From the NCBI RefSeq assembly GCF_001570525.1, contig NZ_BBXC01000009.1:116363-180362 (forward strand): a DNA stretch of 64,000 bases. Direction: 5' to 3'. This DNA is from Herbidospora sakaeratensis (GTDB taxonomy: Bacteria; Actinomycetota; Actinomycetes; Streptosporangiales; Streptosporangiaceae). Both the position numbers and the translations under genes were made by a program. The notes beneath the pieces were generated by a model, which did no database searches, was not told the origin of the DNA, and was given only the letters and a program-made list of their open reading frames with translations. Numbering within the stretch: position 1 is the first letter of the stretch; every line of letters starts with the position of its first letter. Positions 26,827 to 35,457 of the stretch are shown piece after piece.

Positions 26827-26935
26827 CCCCTAGACTGAGCTCTGGCCAACCGGAACGTCGATCTGGAGCAAAGAGACCGGCGCCCCCCGGTATGGATGTC
26901 CCCCGCCCCCTAGACTGGCATGCCGTGATGCGCCC
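26827..26935 (+). promoter_or_regulatory. ftsE promoter region with duplicated CCCCTAGACTG
   Basis: The 11-mer CCCCTAGACTG occurs at 26827-26837 and again at 26907-26917, exactly 80 bases apart. TAGACT in each fits a -10 element. From the second, transcription would start near 26923, only about 13 bases before the ftsE GTG. Confidence 0.5.
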
Positions 26936-27625
26936 GTGATCCATTTCGATAATGTCACCAAGGTCTATGTGAACCAGAACCGCCCTGCGCTCGACCACAT
27001 CTCGGTCGATGTCGACAAGGGCGAGTTCGTGTTCCTCGTGGGGCCGTCGGGTTCGGGAAAGTCGACGTTCCTCCGCCTGGTCCTCAAAGAGGAGCGGCCC
27101 AACTCCGGCGCCATCCACGTCGCCGGCAAGGACCTCTCCAAGCTGTCCAACTTCAAGGTGCCCCACCTCCGGCGCCGCATCGGATGCGTCTTCCAGGACT
27201 TCCGGCTGCTGCCCAACAAGAACGTCTACGAGAACGTGGCGTTCGCCCTTGAGGTCATCGGCAAGCCGCGCCGTTTCATCCGCAAGGTCGTCCCCGAGGT
27301 CATCGAGTTGGTCGGCCTCGAAGGAAAGGCCCACCGCATGCCCGACGAGCTGTCGGGTGGCGAGCAGCAGCGGGTGGCCATGGCGCGCGCCTTCGTCAAC
27401 CGTCCGATGATCCTGCTGGCCGACGAGCCGACGGGAAACATCGACCCCGCGACGAGCATCGGCATCATGAAGGTGCTCGACCGCATCAACAGGACCGGCA
27501 CCACCGTCCTCATGGCGACGCACGACGCCGCCATCGTGGACTCCATGCGCAAGCGTGTGGTGGAGCTGGAGGATGGCAAGATCGTCCGCGACCAGTCGCG
27601 GGGTGTCTACGGCCAGGCTTACTAA
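26936..27625 (+). CDS. ftsE: Cell-division ABC transporter ATP-binding protein FtsE
   Basis: 229 residues with Walker [11 protein letters not shown]-loop [18 protein letters not shown], signature [15 protein letters not shown] and Walker [13 protein letters not shown]. With FtsX it forms a complex that uses ATP to activate peptidoglycan hydrolases rather than transport a solute. The start [11 protein letters not shown] comes from a GTG with no ribosome site. A four-codon reading frame (ATG at 26928, stop 26937-26939) overlaps this start. ftsX follows after 9 bases. Confidence 0.97.
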   Translation: MIHFDNVTKVYVNQNRPALDHISVDVDKGEFVFLVGPSGSGKSTFLRLVLKEERPNSGAIHVAGKDLSKLSNFKVPHLRRRIGCVFQDFRLLPNKNVYENVAFALEVIGKPRRFIRKVVPEVIELVGLEGKAHRMPDELSGGEQQRVAMARAFVNRPMILLADEPTGNIDPATSIGIMKVLDRINRTGTTVLMATHDAAIVDSMRKRVVELEDGKIVRDQSRGVYGQAY

Positions 27626-27634
27626 GAAGGAAGC

Positions 27635-28534
27635 ATGCGGGCGAATTTCATCTTCTCCGAGGTCTGGATCGGCCTCCGTCGCAACCTCACGATGACCATC
27701 GCGGTCGTCGTGACCGTTGCCGTCGGCATGGCGCTGCTCGGCATCGGGCTGATGATCAACTCACAGGTCTCGAGCATGACCAGCTACTGGTCCGACAAGG
27801 TCGAGCTCTCGGTCTACCTGTGCAAGGAGAACTCCCCCTTCGAGCCGTGCACCGACAAGAAGGGCATCTCCGAGGAGCAGAAGACGGCGCTCGAGGCCGT
27901 CATCAAGGGCATGCCGCAGGTCGAGGAAGTCATCTTCGAAGACTCCGCCACGGCCTACAAGAACTTCCTCGACAACCAGTCGAACAACGTCTTCGCCTCC
28001 TTCCTCAAGGTCGAGGACATGCCGGAGTCCTTCCGGGTCAAGCTGGGCGACCCCGACCAGTCGCAGGCGGTGACCGAGGAGCTGACCGGCCAGGCCGGCG
28101 TCTCCAACATCGTCAACCAGCGCCAGCTGCTCGACAGCTACTTCGGCTTCATGGACAAGCTGCAGTGGATGGCCCTGTCGGTCGCCTTCGCGATGGTCTT
28201 CGCCGCCACCCTGCTGATCGGCAACACGGTGCGGCTGTCGGCCTTCAACCGCCGTCGTGAGACCGGCATCATGCGGCTGGTGGGCGCCTCCAACGTCTAC
28301 ATCCAGCTGCCGTTCGTGCTCGAAGGCGTCATCGCGGGCCTGATCGGTGGTGTGCTGGCCGCGGTCATGCTCATCACCAGCAAGGTCCTGATCTTCGACA
28401 GCATCCAGAACTTCGTCCCCGAAGCCCTGGGCTGGAACACCGTCGCCGGGATCATCTCCGGCACGATGGCCATCGGTGTGATCATCTGTATCCTCGCCTC
28501 GTTCATCACGCTCCGCCGTTATCTGCGGGTGTGA
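27635..28534 (+). CDS. ftsX: Cell-division membrane protein FtsX
   Basis: 299 residues with four membrane helices (about 22-44, 175-197, 222-245 and 267-290) and an extracellular domain between the first two (Cys-containing VYLCKENSPFEPCTDKKG), the usual FtsX layout. The extracellular domain would contact an NlpC/P60-type hydrolase such as RipC. AAGGAAGC precedes the ATG. It forms an operon with ftsE. Confidence 0.96.
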   Translation: MRANFIFSEVWIGLRRNLTMTIAVVVTVAVGMALLGIGLMINSQVSSMTSYWSDKVELSVYLCKENSPFEPCTDKKGISEEQKTALEAVIKGMPQVEEVIFEDSATAYKNFLDNQSNNVFASFLKVEDMPESFRVKLGDPDQSQAVTEELTGQAGVSNIVNQRQLLDSYFGFMDKLQWMALSVAFAMVFAATLLIGNTVRLSAFNRRRETGIMRLVGASNVYIQLPFVLEGVIAGLIGGVLAAVMLITSKVLIFDSIQNFVPEALGWNTVAGIISGTMAIGVIICILASFITLRRYLRV

Positions 28535-28545
28535 CGAGCCGCCGG

Positions 28546-28558
28546 TAGGCTCTTGCCA
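28546..28558 (+). promoter_or_regulatory. -10 element for leaderless smpB message
   Basis: TAGGCT at 28546-28551 is followed by six bases and then the smpB ATG, placing the transcription start on or beside the start codon. No ribosome site is present. Confidence 0.55.
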
Positions 28559-29040
28559 TGCCTCGTGAGACCGGGCGCAAGGTCATCGCCCAGAACAAAC
28601 GTGCCCGTCACGAATACTTCATCGAAGACACCTACGAGGCCGGTCTGGTCCTGACCGGCACCGAGGTGAAGTCGCTGCGGGAGGGCCGCGCCAACCTGAC
28701 CGACGGGTTCGCCGCCGTCGAGAACGACGAGGCGTGGCTCTACAACGTCCACATCCCCGAATACACCCAGGGGACCTGGACCAACCACTCCGCCAAGCGG
28801 AAGCGCAAGATGCTCCTGCACCGCAAGGAGATCGGCAAGATCTACGCCACGCTGCGGGAGAAGGGCCTCACCCTGGTCCCCCTGGCCCTCTACTTCAAAG
28901 ACGGCCGGGCCAAGATCGAGATCGGCATCGGGCGCGGCAAGAAAGACTACGACAAGCGTCAGACCCTCCGTGAGAAGCAGGACAACCGGGATATGTCACG
29001 CGCCATGTCGAACGCCGTCCGGCGCAAGGGGGGCCGCTAG
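28558..29040 (+). CDS. smpB: tmRNA-binding protein SmpB
   Basis: 160 residues of canonical Smp[47 protein letters not shown] and a basic tail ([13 protein letters not shown]). It binds tmRNA and delivers it to stalled ribosomes. The tmRNA gene is 2 kb downstream with one lipoprotein gene between, a common actinobacterial arrangement. Confidence 0.97.
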   Translation: MPRETGRKVIAQNKRARHEYFIEDTYEAGLVLTGTEVKSLREGRANLTDGFAAVENDEAWLYNVHIPEYTQGTWTNHSAKRKRKMLLHRKEIGKIYATLREKGLTLVPLALYFKDGRAKIEIGIGRGKKDYDKRQTLREKQDNRDMSRAMSNAVRRKGGR

Positions 29041-29043
29041 GCC

Positions 29044-30921
29044 GTGACCGCCCGTCGACCCCTTCGGTTGGCGCTCGCGCTGGCGCTTCTCGCGCCCGGC
29101 CTGACCGCCTGCTTCGAGGAGCCGTCCCCCCACGAGGCGGTCCGCGACTTCCTCGTCGGCTGGCAGAGCGGCGACTACGAGATGGCCGCCCGCCGGGCCG
29201 ACGCCGACGAGGCCACCGTGGTGAAGGCGCTCGGCGACGCCAGCCTCCACCTCGACGCCGCCTCCATCCGCTTCGCGCTCGGCACCATCAGCCGCGAGGG
29301 CGACACCGCGTCGGCCAACTTCTCCGCCGAGGTCAACCTCGGCGAGAACAACCCGCTGTGGGAGTACGACAGCGTGCTCCCGCTGCGCCTGGTCGACGGC
29401 CGGTGGAAGGTGCACTGGTCGCCCGAGGTCGTCCACCCCGACCTCCACGAGGGCCAGCGGCTCGCCGTGAAGATCGACCCCGAGCCCCGCCAGCCGATCA
29501 TCGACCGCAACGGCGACACCCTCCAGGAAGACGACACCCAGTACGTCGCCCAGGTGGTGCCCGCCGAGCTCACCGATCCGGCCAAGGTCTGCGAGGAGCT
29601 CTCGAAGATCACCGGGTTCGCGCAAGACCGGCTGCTCAGCCGCATCCTGTCGGCCCCGCCGACCGACGAGGTGCCGCTCGCCACCTTCGGCCCCAACAAG
29701 TACCGCGAGTTGTCGGCCAAGCTCCAGGCGATCCAGGGCCTCACCATCGAGCAGGTCCACCCGCCGGTCGCCCCCAAGTCGCCCGCCCAGATCGTCGGCC
29801 GCGTCAACGCCGTCACCCCCGAGAGCGAACAGCAACTCGGCGGCCCCCAGCGGGCCGGTGACACCGTCGGCCGCGACGGTCTCCAGAAGGCCTACCAAGA
29901 CCAGCTCACCGGCTCGACCGAGACCCGCGTCGTCGTGCTCGACAGCAAGTCGTCGCAGCAGGTGAAGGAGCTCAAGTCGTGGCCCGGCCGCAAGAACGCG
30001 CCGGTCCGCACCACCCTCGACACCGCCATGCAGCATGCCGCCGACCTGGCCGTCGCCGGTTCCCAGCCGGCCGTGCTGGTCGCCGTCCAGGCCTCCACCG
30101 GTGAGATCCGGGCCATCGCGACCAAGGGCCTCCACCAGCAGAAAGACGCCCTCGCCGGCAAGTTCCCGCCCGGCACCGCCTTCTCCGTCGTGACCACCGA
30201 CGCCCTGCTCAAGGCCGACCTCGACACGCAGGAGAAGATCCCCTGCACCGCCGACCGGACCGTCGGCGGCGCCCGCTTCCAGCAGGTCGGCGTCACCGCC
30301 GCCGCCCCCACGTTCGAGGCCGACTTCGCCCACGGCTGCGTCACCGCGCTGGCCTCCCTGGCCCGCATGGTCAAGAGCGACGACCTGCTCCTCAGCGCCC
30401 AGCAGTTCGGCATCGGCGCCCAGTGGACCCTCCCGCTGGCCGGCCACAGCGGCCACGTGCCCGCCCCCGAGACCGACGCCACCCGCGCCAAGGTCATCGC
30501 CGGCACCAGCGTCCGGGTCAGCCCCCTCGCGATGGCCCTGGTCGCCGCGGCCGTCCAGTCGGGCACCTGGCGCCCGCCCGTGCTCGTCAGCAGCCCCGCC
30601 CTGCCCGACGTCAGCTCCGAGGTCGTCGCCCCCGCCACCCCGCCCAAGCCGATCAACCTCGACCCCGGCCGCGTCTCCACGCTCCGCACCCTCATGCGGG
30701 CCGGCGTGACCAGCGGCTCCGCCAAGGCCGCCTCGGTCGCCGGGGCGGAGGTCTACGGCGTCGCCTCCCACGTCGGCTACACCGAGAAGAAGCAGCGCCG
30801 CGAACTGTCGTGGTTCGTCGGCTGGCAGGGAGACATCGCCCTCGCCGCCATGGTCGAGACCGGCGTCCCCGGCGCCGCCCCCGCCGTGGCCGGGTCGTTC
30901 TTCGGCGCGCTGGCGCCCTGA
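29044..30921 (+). CDS. Lipoprotein homologue of penicillin-binding proteins, all active-site motifs lost
   Basis: 625 residues. A lipobox (GLTAC, Cys23) is followed by an NTF2-like MecA_N domain (about 28-135: PHEAVRDFLVGWQSGDYEMAA), a linker with the PBP-dimer-like RQPIIDRNGDTL and a transpeptidase-like domain to the end. The fold landmarks remain, but the SxxK tetrad is TAFS (378-381 in FPPGTAFSVVTTDALL), the SxN site is GCV (431-433 in DFAHGCVTALASLA) and the KTG site is AEV (568-570 in SVAGAEVYGVAS). It therefore cannot acylate as a penicillin-binding protein and is probably a structural or regulatory pseudoenzyme. The GTG start lies 3 bases after smpB. The reading frame is intact, so this is not a decaying pseudogene. 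Confidence 0.85.
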   Translation: MTARRPLRLALALALLAPGLTACFEEPSPHEAVRDFLVGWQSGDYEMAARRADADEATVVKALGDASLHLDAASIRFALGTISREGDTASANFSAEVNLGENNPLWEYDSVLPLRLVDGRWKVHWSPEVVHPDLHEGQRLAVKIDPEPRQPIIDRNGDTLQEDDTQYVAQVVPAELTDPAKVCEELSKITGFAQDRLLSRILSAPPTDEVPLATFGPNKYRELSAKLQAIQGLTIEQVHPPVAPKSPAQIVGRVNAVTPESEQQLGGPQRAGDTVGRDGLQKAYQDQLTGSTETRVVVLDSKSSQQVKELKSWPGRKNAPVRTTLDTAMQHAADLAVAGSQPAVLVAVQASTGEIRAIATKGLHQQKDALAGKFPPGTAFSVVTTDALLKADLDTQEKIPCTADRTVGGARFQQVGVTAAAPTFEADFAHGCVTALASLARMVKSDDLLLSAQQFGIGAQWTLPLAGHSGHVPAPETDATRAKVIAGTSVRVSPLAMALVAAAVQSGTWRPPVLVSSPALPDVSSEVVAPATPPKPINLDPGRVSTLRTLMRAGVTSGSAKAASVAGAEVYGVASHVGYTEKKQRRELSWFVGWQGDIALAAMVETGVPGAAPAVAGSFFGALAP

Positions 30922-31006
30922 GGGAATACGTGTTCGCGAGCGGGTGGTTGTACCGGTAAAGTTGCGGTGTCCGGACGCTTGCGCGGACGGGTTTGACAAC
31001 TGCACA

Positions 31007-31393
31007 GGGGGTGACCGGTTTCGACTTTGGCATTACAAGCCAGGGGAAGCGGGCCGAGGACGGCGGACATAACCTCGTTAACACTGTGACCGCAAACAAA
31101 TAAGTGCCAATACCAAGGCCACTTCGGTTAGCCAGGGTTCCCTGGCTCTCGCTGCCTAAGCAGACGAGTTAAACCGTGTCAGCCCGGGACTGCCTCCGGC
31201 CCGGGATCTGGCATCGCTAGGAGGCTCCACCATCTTCGCCGGCCGCGGGGGGAGATGGGAAAACAAACAGCGGATGAGCCCGTCGGCGACTCGCCTGTGA
31301 GAGCGCCGGGGCTGAGAAAACGCTAAACAGGCTGCGCCCGGAGAAGCCCTGACTCGGTGCTGAAGGACGCGGGTTCGATTCCCGCCACCTCCA
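31007..31393 (+). ncRNA. ssrA: Transfer-messenger RNA (tmRNA)
   Basis: The 5' end GGGGGTGACCGGTTTCGAC and the 3' T-arm GCGGGTTCGATTCCCGCC with acceptor CACCTCC-A pair as in tmRNA (GGGGGTG with CACCTCC); CCA is not encoded. The tag frame starts at the GCC resume codon at 31106 and ends at TAA 31157-31159, giving ANTKATSVSQGSLALAA. The ending LALAA is the normal protease degron. Pseudoknot segments fill the rest. It is located downstream of smpB. Confidence 0.95.
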
Positions 31394-31398
31394 CTCTC

Positions 31399-31449
31399 GG
31401 AATGGCCCGTGGTTGACGCCCCTTCGGGGCGGCTGCCACGGGCCATTCC
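31399..31449 (+). terminator. Terminator hairpin after tmRNA
   Basis: GGAATGGCCCGTGG (31399-31412) pairs with CCACGGGCCATTCC (31436-31449). An inner GCCCC-TTC-GGGGC hairpin lies at 31418-31430, giving a long two-part stem. Confidence 0.75.
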
Positions 31450-31702
31450 TCGTTTACCCCGGGGGGCGACCCCCAGACCCCCGATACGAGAGGGCTTCGC
31501 CCCCTCGCGCTCCCCCTGGTCCGCGTTCGCGGCCCTCTCGTCGCTTTGCTCCGGGGTCGCTTCGCTCCCTGGCGAAGGGCTCCGCCCCTCGCGCTCCCTG
31601 GCAGGGCCTCGCTTCGCTCGGAGGGTGCTCGCTTCGCTCGGGTTTGGATTCCTGACGGCTTTGAGAAGGGCGGCGGAAGACGTTGTGGTGAGAGCCGGAA
31701 CA
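31450..31702. repeat. Gene-free repetitive stretch with three TCGCTTCGCTC copies
   Basis: No gene is supported. The 11-mer TCGCTTCGCTC occurs at 31557, 31609 and 31629, and related CTTCGCC/CGCGCTCCC strings recur throughout. Open frames on both strands here have no family likeness and are products of the repeats. Confidence 0.7.
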
Positions 31703-31740
31703 CTACGCATAGATGGGTGATGACGTTCATCTATGCGTAG
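31703..31740. promoter_or_regulatory. Perfect inverted repeat overlapping the start of the HTH gene
   Basis: CTACGCATAGATG (31703-31715) and its exact complement (31728-31740) are separated by 12 bases. The right arm contains the ATG (31733) of the downstream HTH gene, the placement expected for an autoregulatory operator. Confidence 0.7.
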
Positions 31741-32263
31741 TAAGAGCACTCCGCTGCTACCGATCTTCCGGTCGCGGCATCAGGCGGACCTGCTTGCCCT
31801 GCTCTACCTTCAGCCTGACCGCGAGTTCACGATCACTGAGTTTGCCGGGCGGATAGGGGTTCCGCTGACGACGATGCAGCGGGAAGTGGGCCGCCTGCTG
31901 CAGGCCGGCCTGCGGCAGAGCTCAGGTGATCCGGGCCAGGGTGCCAGGGCGCTACGCGCGACCGCTCACGGAACTGCTGACCCTGGCCTTCGGGCCGCAC
32001 CTTCTTGTCGAGCGGGAGTTTTCGGGGCTTTCCGACGTGGACGCGACAGCGATCTTCGGGTCCTGGGCGAGTAGGTATCTCGGTGAGGCTGGGCCGCCGC
32101 CCAACGATGTCGACGTCATGGTCGTGGGCCGGGTGTCGCGAGCGGATGTGCACGAAGCCGCCGAGCGGGTGGAGCGGAGACTGGATCGAGCGCGCCGATC
32201 GCACAGTGTGCACGGCGCAGAGGATGGCCGACGACCCTGCCAGCGTCTTCATCCTTTCCTATG
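31733..32263 (+). pseudogene. Frameshifted HTH-nucleotidyltransferase gene
   Basis: The three frames joined in order match a known actinobacterial architecture: a winged-helix N-terminus (LLPIFRSRHQADLLALLYL, FTITEFAGRIGVPLTTMQREVGRLLQAGL) followed by a MNT-type nucleotidyltransferase (PLTELLTLAFGPHLLVEREF, TAIFGSWASRYLGEAGPPPNDVDVMVVG). The frame changes near 31900-31926, where bases between the HTH and the linker also seem lost, and again near 32170-32185. The second shift leaves the C-terminus in another frame (RTVCTAQRMADDPASVFI). The intact form would be a DNA-binding nucleotidyltransferase of about 190 residues, possibly antitoxin-like. Two lesions make sequencing error unlikely as the sole cause. 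Confidence 0.75.
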
Positions 32264-32413
32264 ACGCTGCCCGGCACGCTTGTACTGCGGTGCTAGCACA
32301 TCAGGGCCGATGCACAGCACCTGGAGCACCAGCCCCGTCAGCATGCCCGCCGTGGCGGCGATCACCTCGGCCCACCAGGAGGCGTTCGTGACGTTGATGC
32401 CCGTGGTCGTCAT
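32249..32413 (-). CDS. Possible small membrane protein
   Basis: A 54-residue frame from ATG 32413 (MTTTGINVTNASWWAEVIAA) has one hydrophobic segment (IAATAGMLTGLVLQVLCIG) and a basic tail. There is no convincing ribosome site and no family. It overlaps the end of the decayed gene on the other strand. This may be chance; codon bias is only moderately like the neighbours. Confidence 0.25.
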   Translation of the reverse strand: MTTTGINVTNASWWAEVIAATAGMLTGLVLQVLCIGPDVLAPQYKRAGQRHRKG

Positions 32414-32510
32414 GCCGAGCAGACCGGGACTTGTCGCGGGGAGCTCCCACGCGCGAACGGCGTACCTCCGAGGAGGCACGCCGTTCCGAATAATCGAGCC
32501 GCGGTTTCGG

Positions 32511-33455
32511 TCAGGGCTTGTGCTGGTCGATTCCGTAGCCGTTGCACTGGCGTCCGCCGTTGATGCAGTGTTTCACCAGTTCGGCCTGCCGGTTGCCCGA
32601 CCACGCCTCCATGAAGTCGTAGTGGAAGGAGTAGCTCGCGCCGGAGGAGTAGGCGAGGCCGTCGGTCTTTCCGCCCGGGAGCTTGTAGGGGACCTTGATC
32701 TCCAGCATCGGCAGCGGGACCGGGAACGCCGCCGGGCAGACGCTCTTCACCGGGTAGGCCATGTGGCTCTTGTGGTCGGGCGAGTCGAGGTCGCGGCCGT
32801 TCCAGCAGCTCGGGGCCTTCAGGCGGACGATCAGCGAGCTGCCTGACGGGCAGGACTTCGGGAAGGTGGTGAAGGTGCCGCCGCCGCAGGTCCAGGTGCC
32901 CTGGAAGTCGGCGGCGGAAGCGGTGCGCATGTCGCCCACGATCAGCCGGAAGCCGGCCGGGAAGGGCTGGACCGTGCGGTAGTCCTTGACGCCTGACTTG
33001 TAGTACGTCGTCACGATCGTCGGGTCCACCACCTTGCCGTTCTGGTACAGCGTGGGGATCCAGTAGGCGGACTTGTCCATGGTGTCCTGGCAGCTCGACC
33101 CGCCTGCCAGGAGGGAGGTCCTGGTCGACTTGGCGTTCGTGGTCGGGTTCCCGGCGAAGGTGTGGTTGTGGGCCGCGCCCGGCAGGCCCGGATAGACGAT
33201 CGGGTCGTCCGACAGGTGGTGGGTGACCTTGCAGTTCGCGTGGATCTCGCGGTACTGGGCGAACGGCGGCGGGCCGGAGAACGTCGGGACCGGGAGCGGC
33301 TTCGCCGTGGGGTACGGCGTGGCCACCGCCGCCGGGCCCGCAGTGGTGGCCGAGGCCGGGATCAGGAACGGGCGCGCGGCGAGCAGCAGGCCCGCGGCGA
33401 GCAGAGTCGTCCCCGCCGCCCGGCTCCATTGGCGCCGCCGGGTGTGGTCTGACAT
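32511..33455 (-). CDS. Secreted DUF1996 protein
   Basis: 314 residues. An N-terminal signal or anchor (SRAAGTTLLAAGLLLAARPFL) and a Pro/Thr linker precede a full DUF1996 domain: HANCKVTHHLSDDPIVYPG, GAAHNHTFAGN, CQDTMDKSAYWIPTLYQNGK, TWTCGGGTFTTFPKSCPSGSSL, APSCWNGRDLDSPDHKSHMAYP and SYSFHYDFMEAWSG. Cysteines are paired as in the family, suggesting disulfides. It is a paralogue of the protein at 16343 without its Gln/Asn-rich insert. Function is unknown; DUF1996 also occurs in fungal secreted and WSC-domain proteins. It is probably monocistronic. Confidence 0.85.
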   Translation of the reverse strand: MSDHTRRRQWSRAAGTTLLAAGLLLAARPFLIPASATTAGPAAVATPYPTAKPLPVPTFSGPPPFAQYREIHANCKVTHHLSDDPIVYPGLPGAAHNHTFAGNPTTNAKSTRTSLLAGGSSCQDTMDKSAYWIPTLYQNGKVVDPTIVTTYYKSGVKDYRTVQPFPAGFRLIVGDMRTASAADFQGTWTCGGGTFTTFPKSCPSGSSLIVRLKAPSCWNGRDLDSPDHKSHMAYPVKSVCPAAFPVPLPMLEIKVPYKLPGGKTDGLAYSSGASYSFHYDFMEAWSGNRQAELVKHCINGGRQCNGYGIDQHKP

Positions 33456-33597
33456 CGATTTCCCTTCACAGTGGGAGCGTGGGGGCTGCCGGCAGAAGCG
33501 AATCGCGCGGCGGCGCGTCGAACGATAGCCATGCGGCGGCCTGCGGATTTAGGCAGAAAGTCCCGTACGGCCCGAGCGCCATGGCCCAATTCCCGGG

Positions 33598-34263
33598 TCA
33601 GGCGCTCCCGGTCCAGAGCAGCACGGCCTCGGTCCTGCTGCTCACGTTGAGCTTGCCGAAGACGCTGTTGAGGTGGTTCTTCACGGTCTTCTCCGTCAGG
33701 CCCAGCCGGATGGCGATGGACGCGTTGCTCAGCCCTTGGGCCAGGAGGTTCAGCACCTCGCGCTCGCGCCTGGTGATGCCGAACCTCGTCTGCACGGTGT
33801 GCCGTCGCTCGGCCCGTTCGCGTTGCTCCTGGTCACGCTCGGCCTGCCCGCGTACGAGTGAGGTCGCGACCGACGCGGCCACCGGGGAGAGCCAGCCCCG
33901 GCCCTCGGCGACGGCCAGCACGGCACGCAGCAGTTCCGGCGGGTCGAACTGGCCGTGGACGAGGTATCCGCGCACGCCGCCGCGCAGCATCGAGGCGATC
34001 ACGTCTTCGGTGTAGTCGCTGGTCAGCGCCAGCACCTTCGTGTACAGGCCCATCTCGCCCACGACCGAGAGCCCGTCGGCGATGGGCATGCGATGGTCGA
34101 GCAAGGTCACCGTGGGACGCAGACGGCGGGCGGCCGCGAGCCCCTCGTGCCCGTTGCTCGCCTCGCCGACCATCCGGATCCGGTCGTCGGCGTCCAGGAA
34201 CGCGGACATGGCGGCGCGCACGATCGGGTTGTCGTCGACGATCAGTACGTCGATCACGTCCAT
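33598..34263 (-). CDS. NarL/LuxR-family response regulator
   Basis: 221 residues. The receiver domain has Asp10/Asp11, phospho-acceptor Asp56 (TLLDHRMP) and a Thr/Lys switch region less typical than usual (ALTSDYTE, GYLVHGQF). The C-terminal LuxR-type HTH (ITRREREVLNLLAQGLSNASIAIRLGLTEKTVKNHLNSVFGKL) binds DNA. The ATG at 34263 overlaps the kinase stop (TGATG); the preceding GTG could also serve. It is partnered with the kinase upstream. Confidence 0.92.
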   Translation of the reverse strand: MDVIDVLIVDDNPIVRAAMSAFLDADDRIRMVGEASNGHEGLAAARRLRPTVTLLDHRMPIADGLSVVGEMGLYTKVLALTSDYTEDVIASMLRGGVRGYLVHGQFDPPELLRAVLAVAEGRGWLSPVAASVATSLVRGQAERDQEQRERAERRHTVQTRFGITRREREVLNLLAQGLSNASIAIRLGLTEKTVKNHLNSVFGKLNVSSRTEAVLLWTGSA

Positions 34264-35456
34264 CACTCCAGTGGATCGAGCGGCACGCAGACCGTGACCA
34301 CGGTGCCCGCCCCGGGGTAGGACCTCACCCGCAGGTGGCCGCCGACGGCCCGGGCCCGTTCAGCCATGCCGACAAGGCCGAAATGTCCCTGCGACTGTAA
34401 CCGTCCGAGCTCCTCCGGAACGACGAAGCCGATGCCGTCGTCGCCGACGATCAGCTCCAGGAGACCACCCGACTGGATCAGGCGGATGGTGACGTGGGAG
34501 GCGGAGGCGTGCCGCTGCACGTTGGTCAGCGCTTCTTGGAGAACGCGGACGATCTCGTACCGGACGGCCACTCCGGGTTCGGCGCACGCCACTGTCACCC
34601 GCGTGGCGACGCCGGCGTCGTGCTGCCAGGATCGCGACACCTCGTGGACGACGTCCTCGAAAGATCGGTCCGGTACGTCCCCGCGCAACCCCTCCAGCAG
34701 TTGCCTGGCCTCCTTCGCGGCCACCTCGGCGCCCCGGGAGACGGTCTCGGCGAGCTGCTCGGCCAGCGCGGGGTGCCGGCGCAGGGACGACGGGAGCGCC
34801 AGGGCGGCGAACGACACCCCGCGCAGGGTCTTGCTGACGGAGTCGTGCAGCTCGCGGGCGAGACGGGCCCGTTCGTCGGCCGCGGCGGACCGCTGCGCGG
34901 AGGCCGTCACCTCCACCGTCAGATCGACGTAGCGCACCAGCGCGGAGGTGGCCACCGCCCCGCCCATGCCCGCGAGCACGCTGAGCATGGGAAACGCCAT
35001 CACGAACGCGGCGACGTCCGGCGAGTACGGCGCGGCCCGCAGCGCCCAGGCCGCGGCGGCGAACCCGAAGGCGGCCTGAACGGCCCAGATTCCCAGGGCG
35101 CGCATGCCGAGCAGCGCCCCGGCCAGCGCCGCCGACCCGGCCGCGAAGCAGAAGTACGCCATGCCGCCCTTGCTCAGCAGCAGGATGCCCGTGGCCGCCA
35201 GCCAGTCGACTCCGACGACGGGCAGCGCGCGGCGGACCACGGCCGGGTGCCGGGTGAGCACCGTCACCTCGGCGACCGTGACGAGCACGGTCACGGCGAT
35301 CACCGACACCACCCGCCAGAGGTCGGCCACCAGCAGCAACCCTGCCCCGGCGGAGGTGAGCACGACCGCGGCCCTTCCCAGCAACACCGCACGGCAGACG
35401 GCGGCCGGCGCGACCAGCGGATCCACGCCGTAGACCCGCAGATGCCCCGCGGCCAT
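34263..35456 (-). CDS. Sensor histidine kinase, NarL-partner type
   Basis: 397 residues. About five to six N-terminal membrane helices (25-175) without an extracellular sensor domain are followed by a HisKA_3 dimerisation domain with His204 in ERARLARELHDSVSKTL. The HATPase domain (LQEALTNVQRHASASHV, VGDDGIGF, GHFGLVGMAERARAVGG) is complete. It probably senses a membrane-related signal. The start lies 1 base after the stop of the upstream secreted-protein gene, so all three genes form one operon. Confidence 0.92.
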   Translation of the reverse strand: MAAGHLRVYGVDPLVAPAAVCRAVLLGRAAVVLTSAGAGLLLVADLWRVVSVIAVTVLVTVAEVTVLTRHPAVVRRALPVVGVDWLAATGILLLSKGGMAYFCFAAGSAALAGALLGMRALGIWAVQAAFGFAAAAWALRAAPYSPDVAAFVMAFPMLSVLAGMGGAVATSALVRYVDLTVEVTASAQRSAAADERARLARELHDSVSKTLRGVSFAALALPSSLRRHPALAEQLAETVSRGAEVAAKEARQLLEGLRGDVPDRSFEDVVHEVSRSWQHDAGVATRVTVACAEPGVAVRYEIVRVLQEALTNVQRHASASHVTIRLIQSGGLLELIVGDDGIGFVVPEELGRLQSQGHFGLVGMAERARAVGGHLRVRSYPGAGTVVTVCVPLDPLE

Positions 35457-35457
35457 C

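Noticed and set aside
31450-31720. Several open frames of 80-100 residues after tmRNA
   Set aside because: They derive from TCGCTTCGCTC-type repeats, occur on both strands and resemble nothing.
31733-32263. Mobile element or prophage next to tmRNA
   Set aside because: The tmRNA 3' end is a frequent integration site, but no integrase, transposase or second attachment copy is visible in the window.
32249-32479. Longer version of the small minus-strand frame (76 residues)
   Set aside because: The first 22 residues run into the region downstream of the DUF1996 gene without a ribosome site or membrane logic. Only the 54-residue version is kept, with low confidence.
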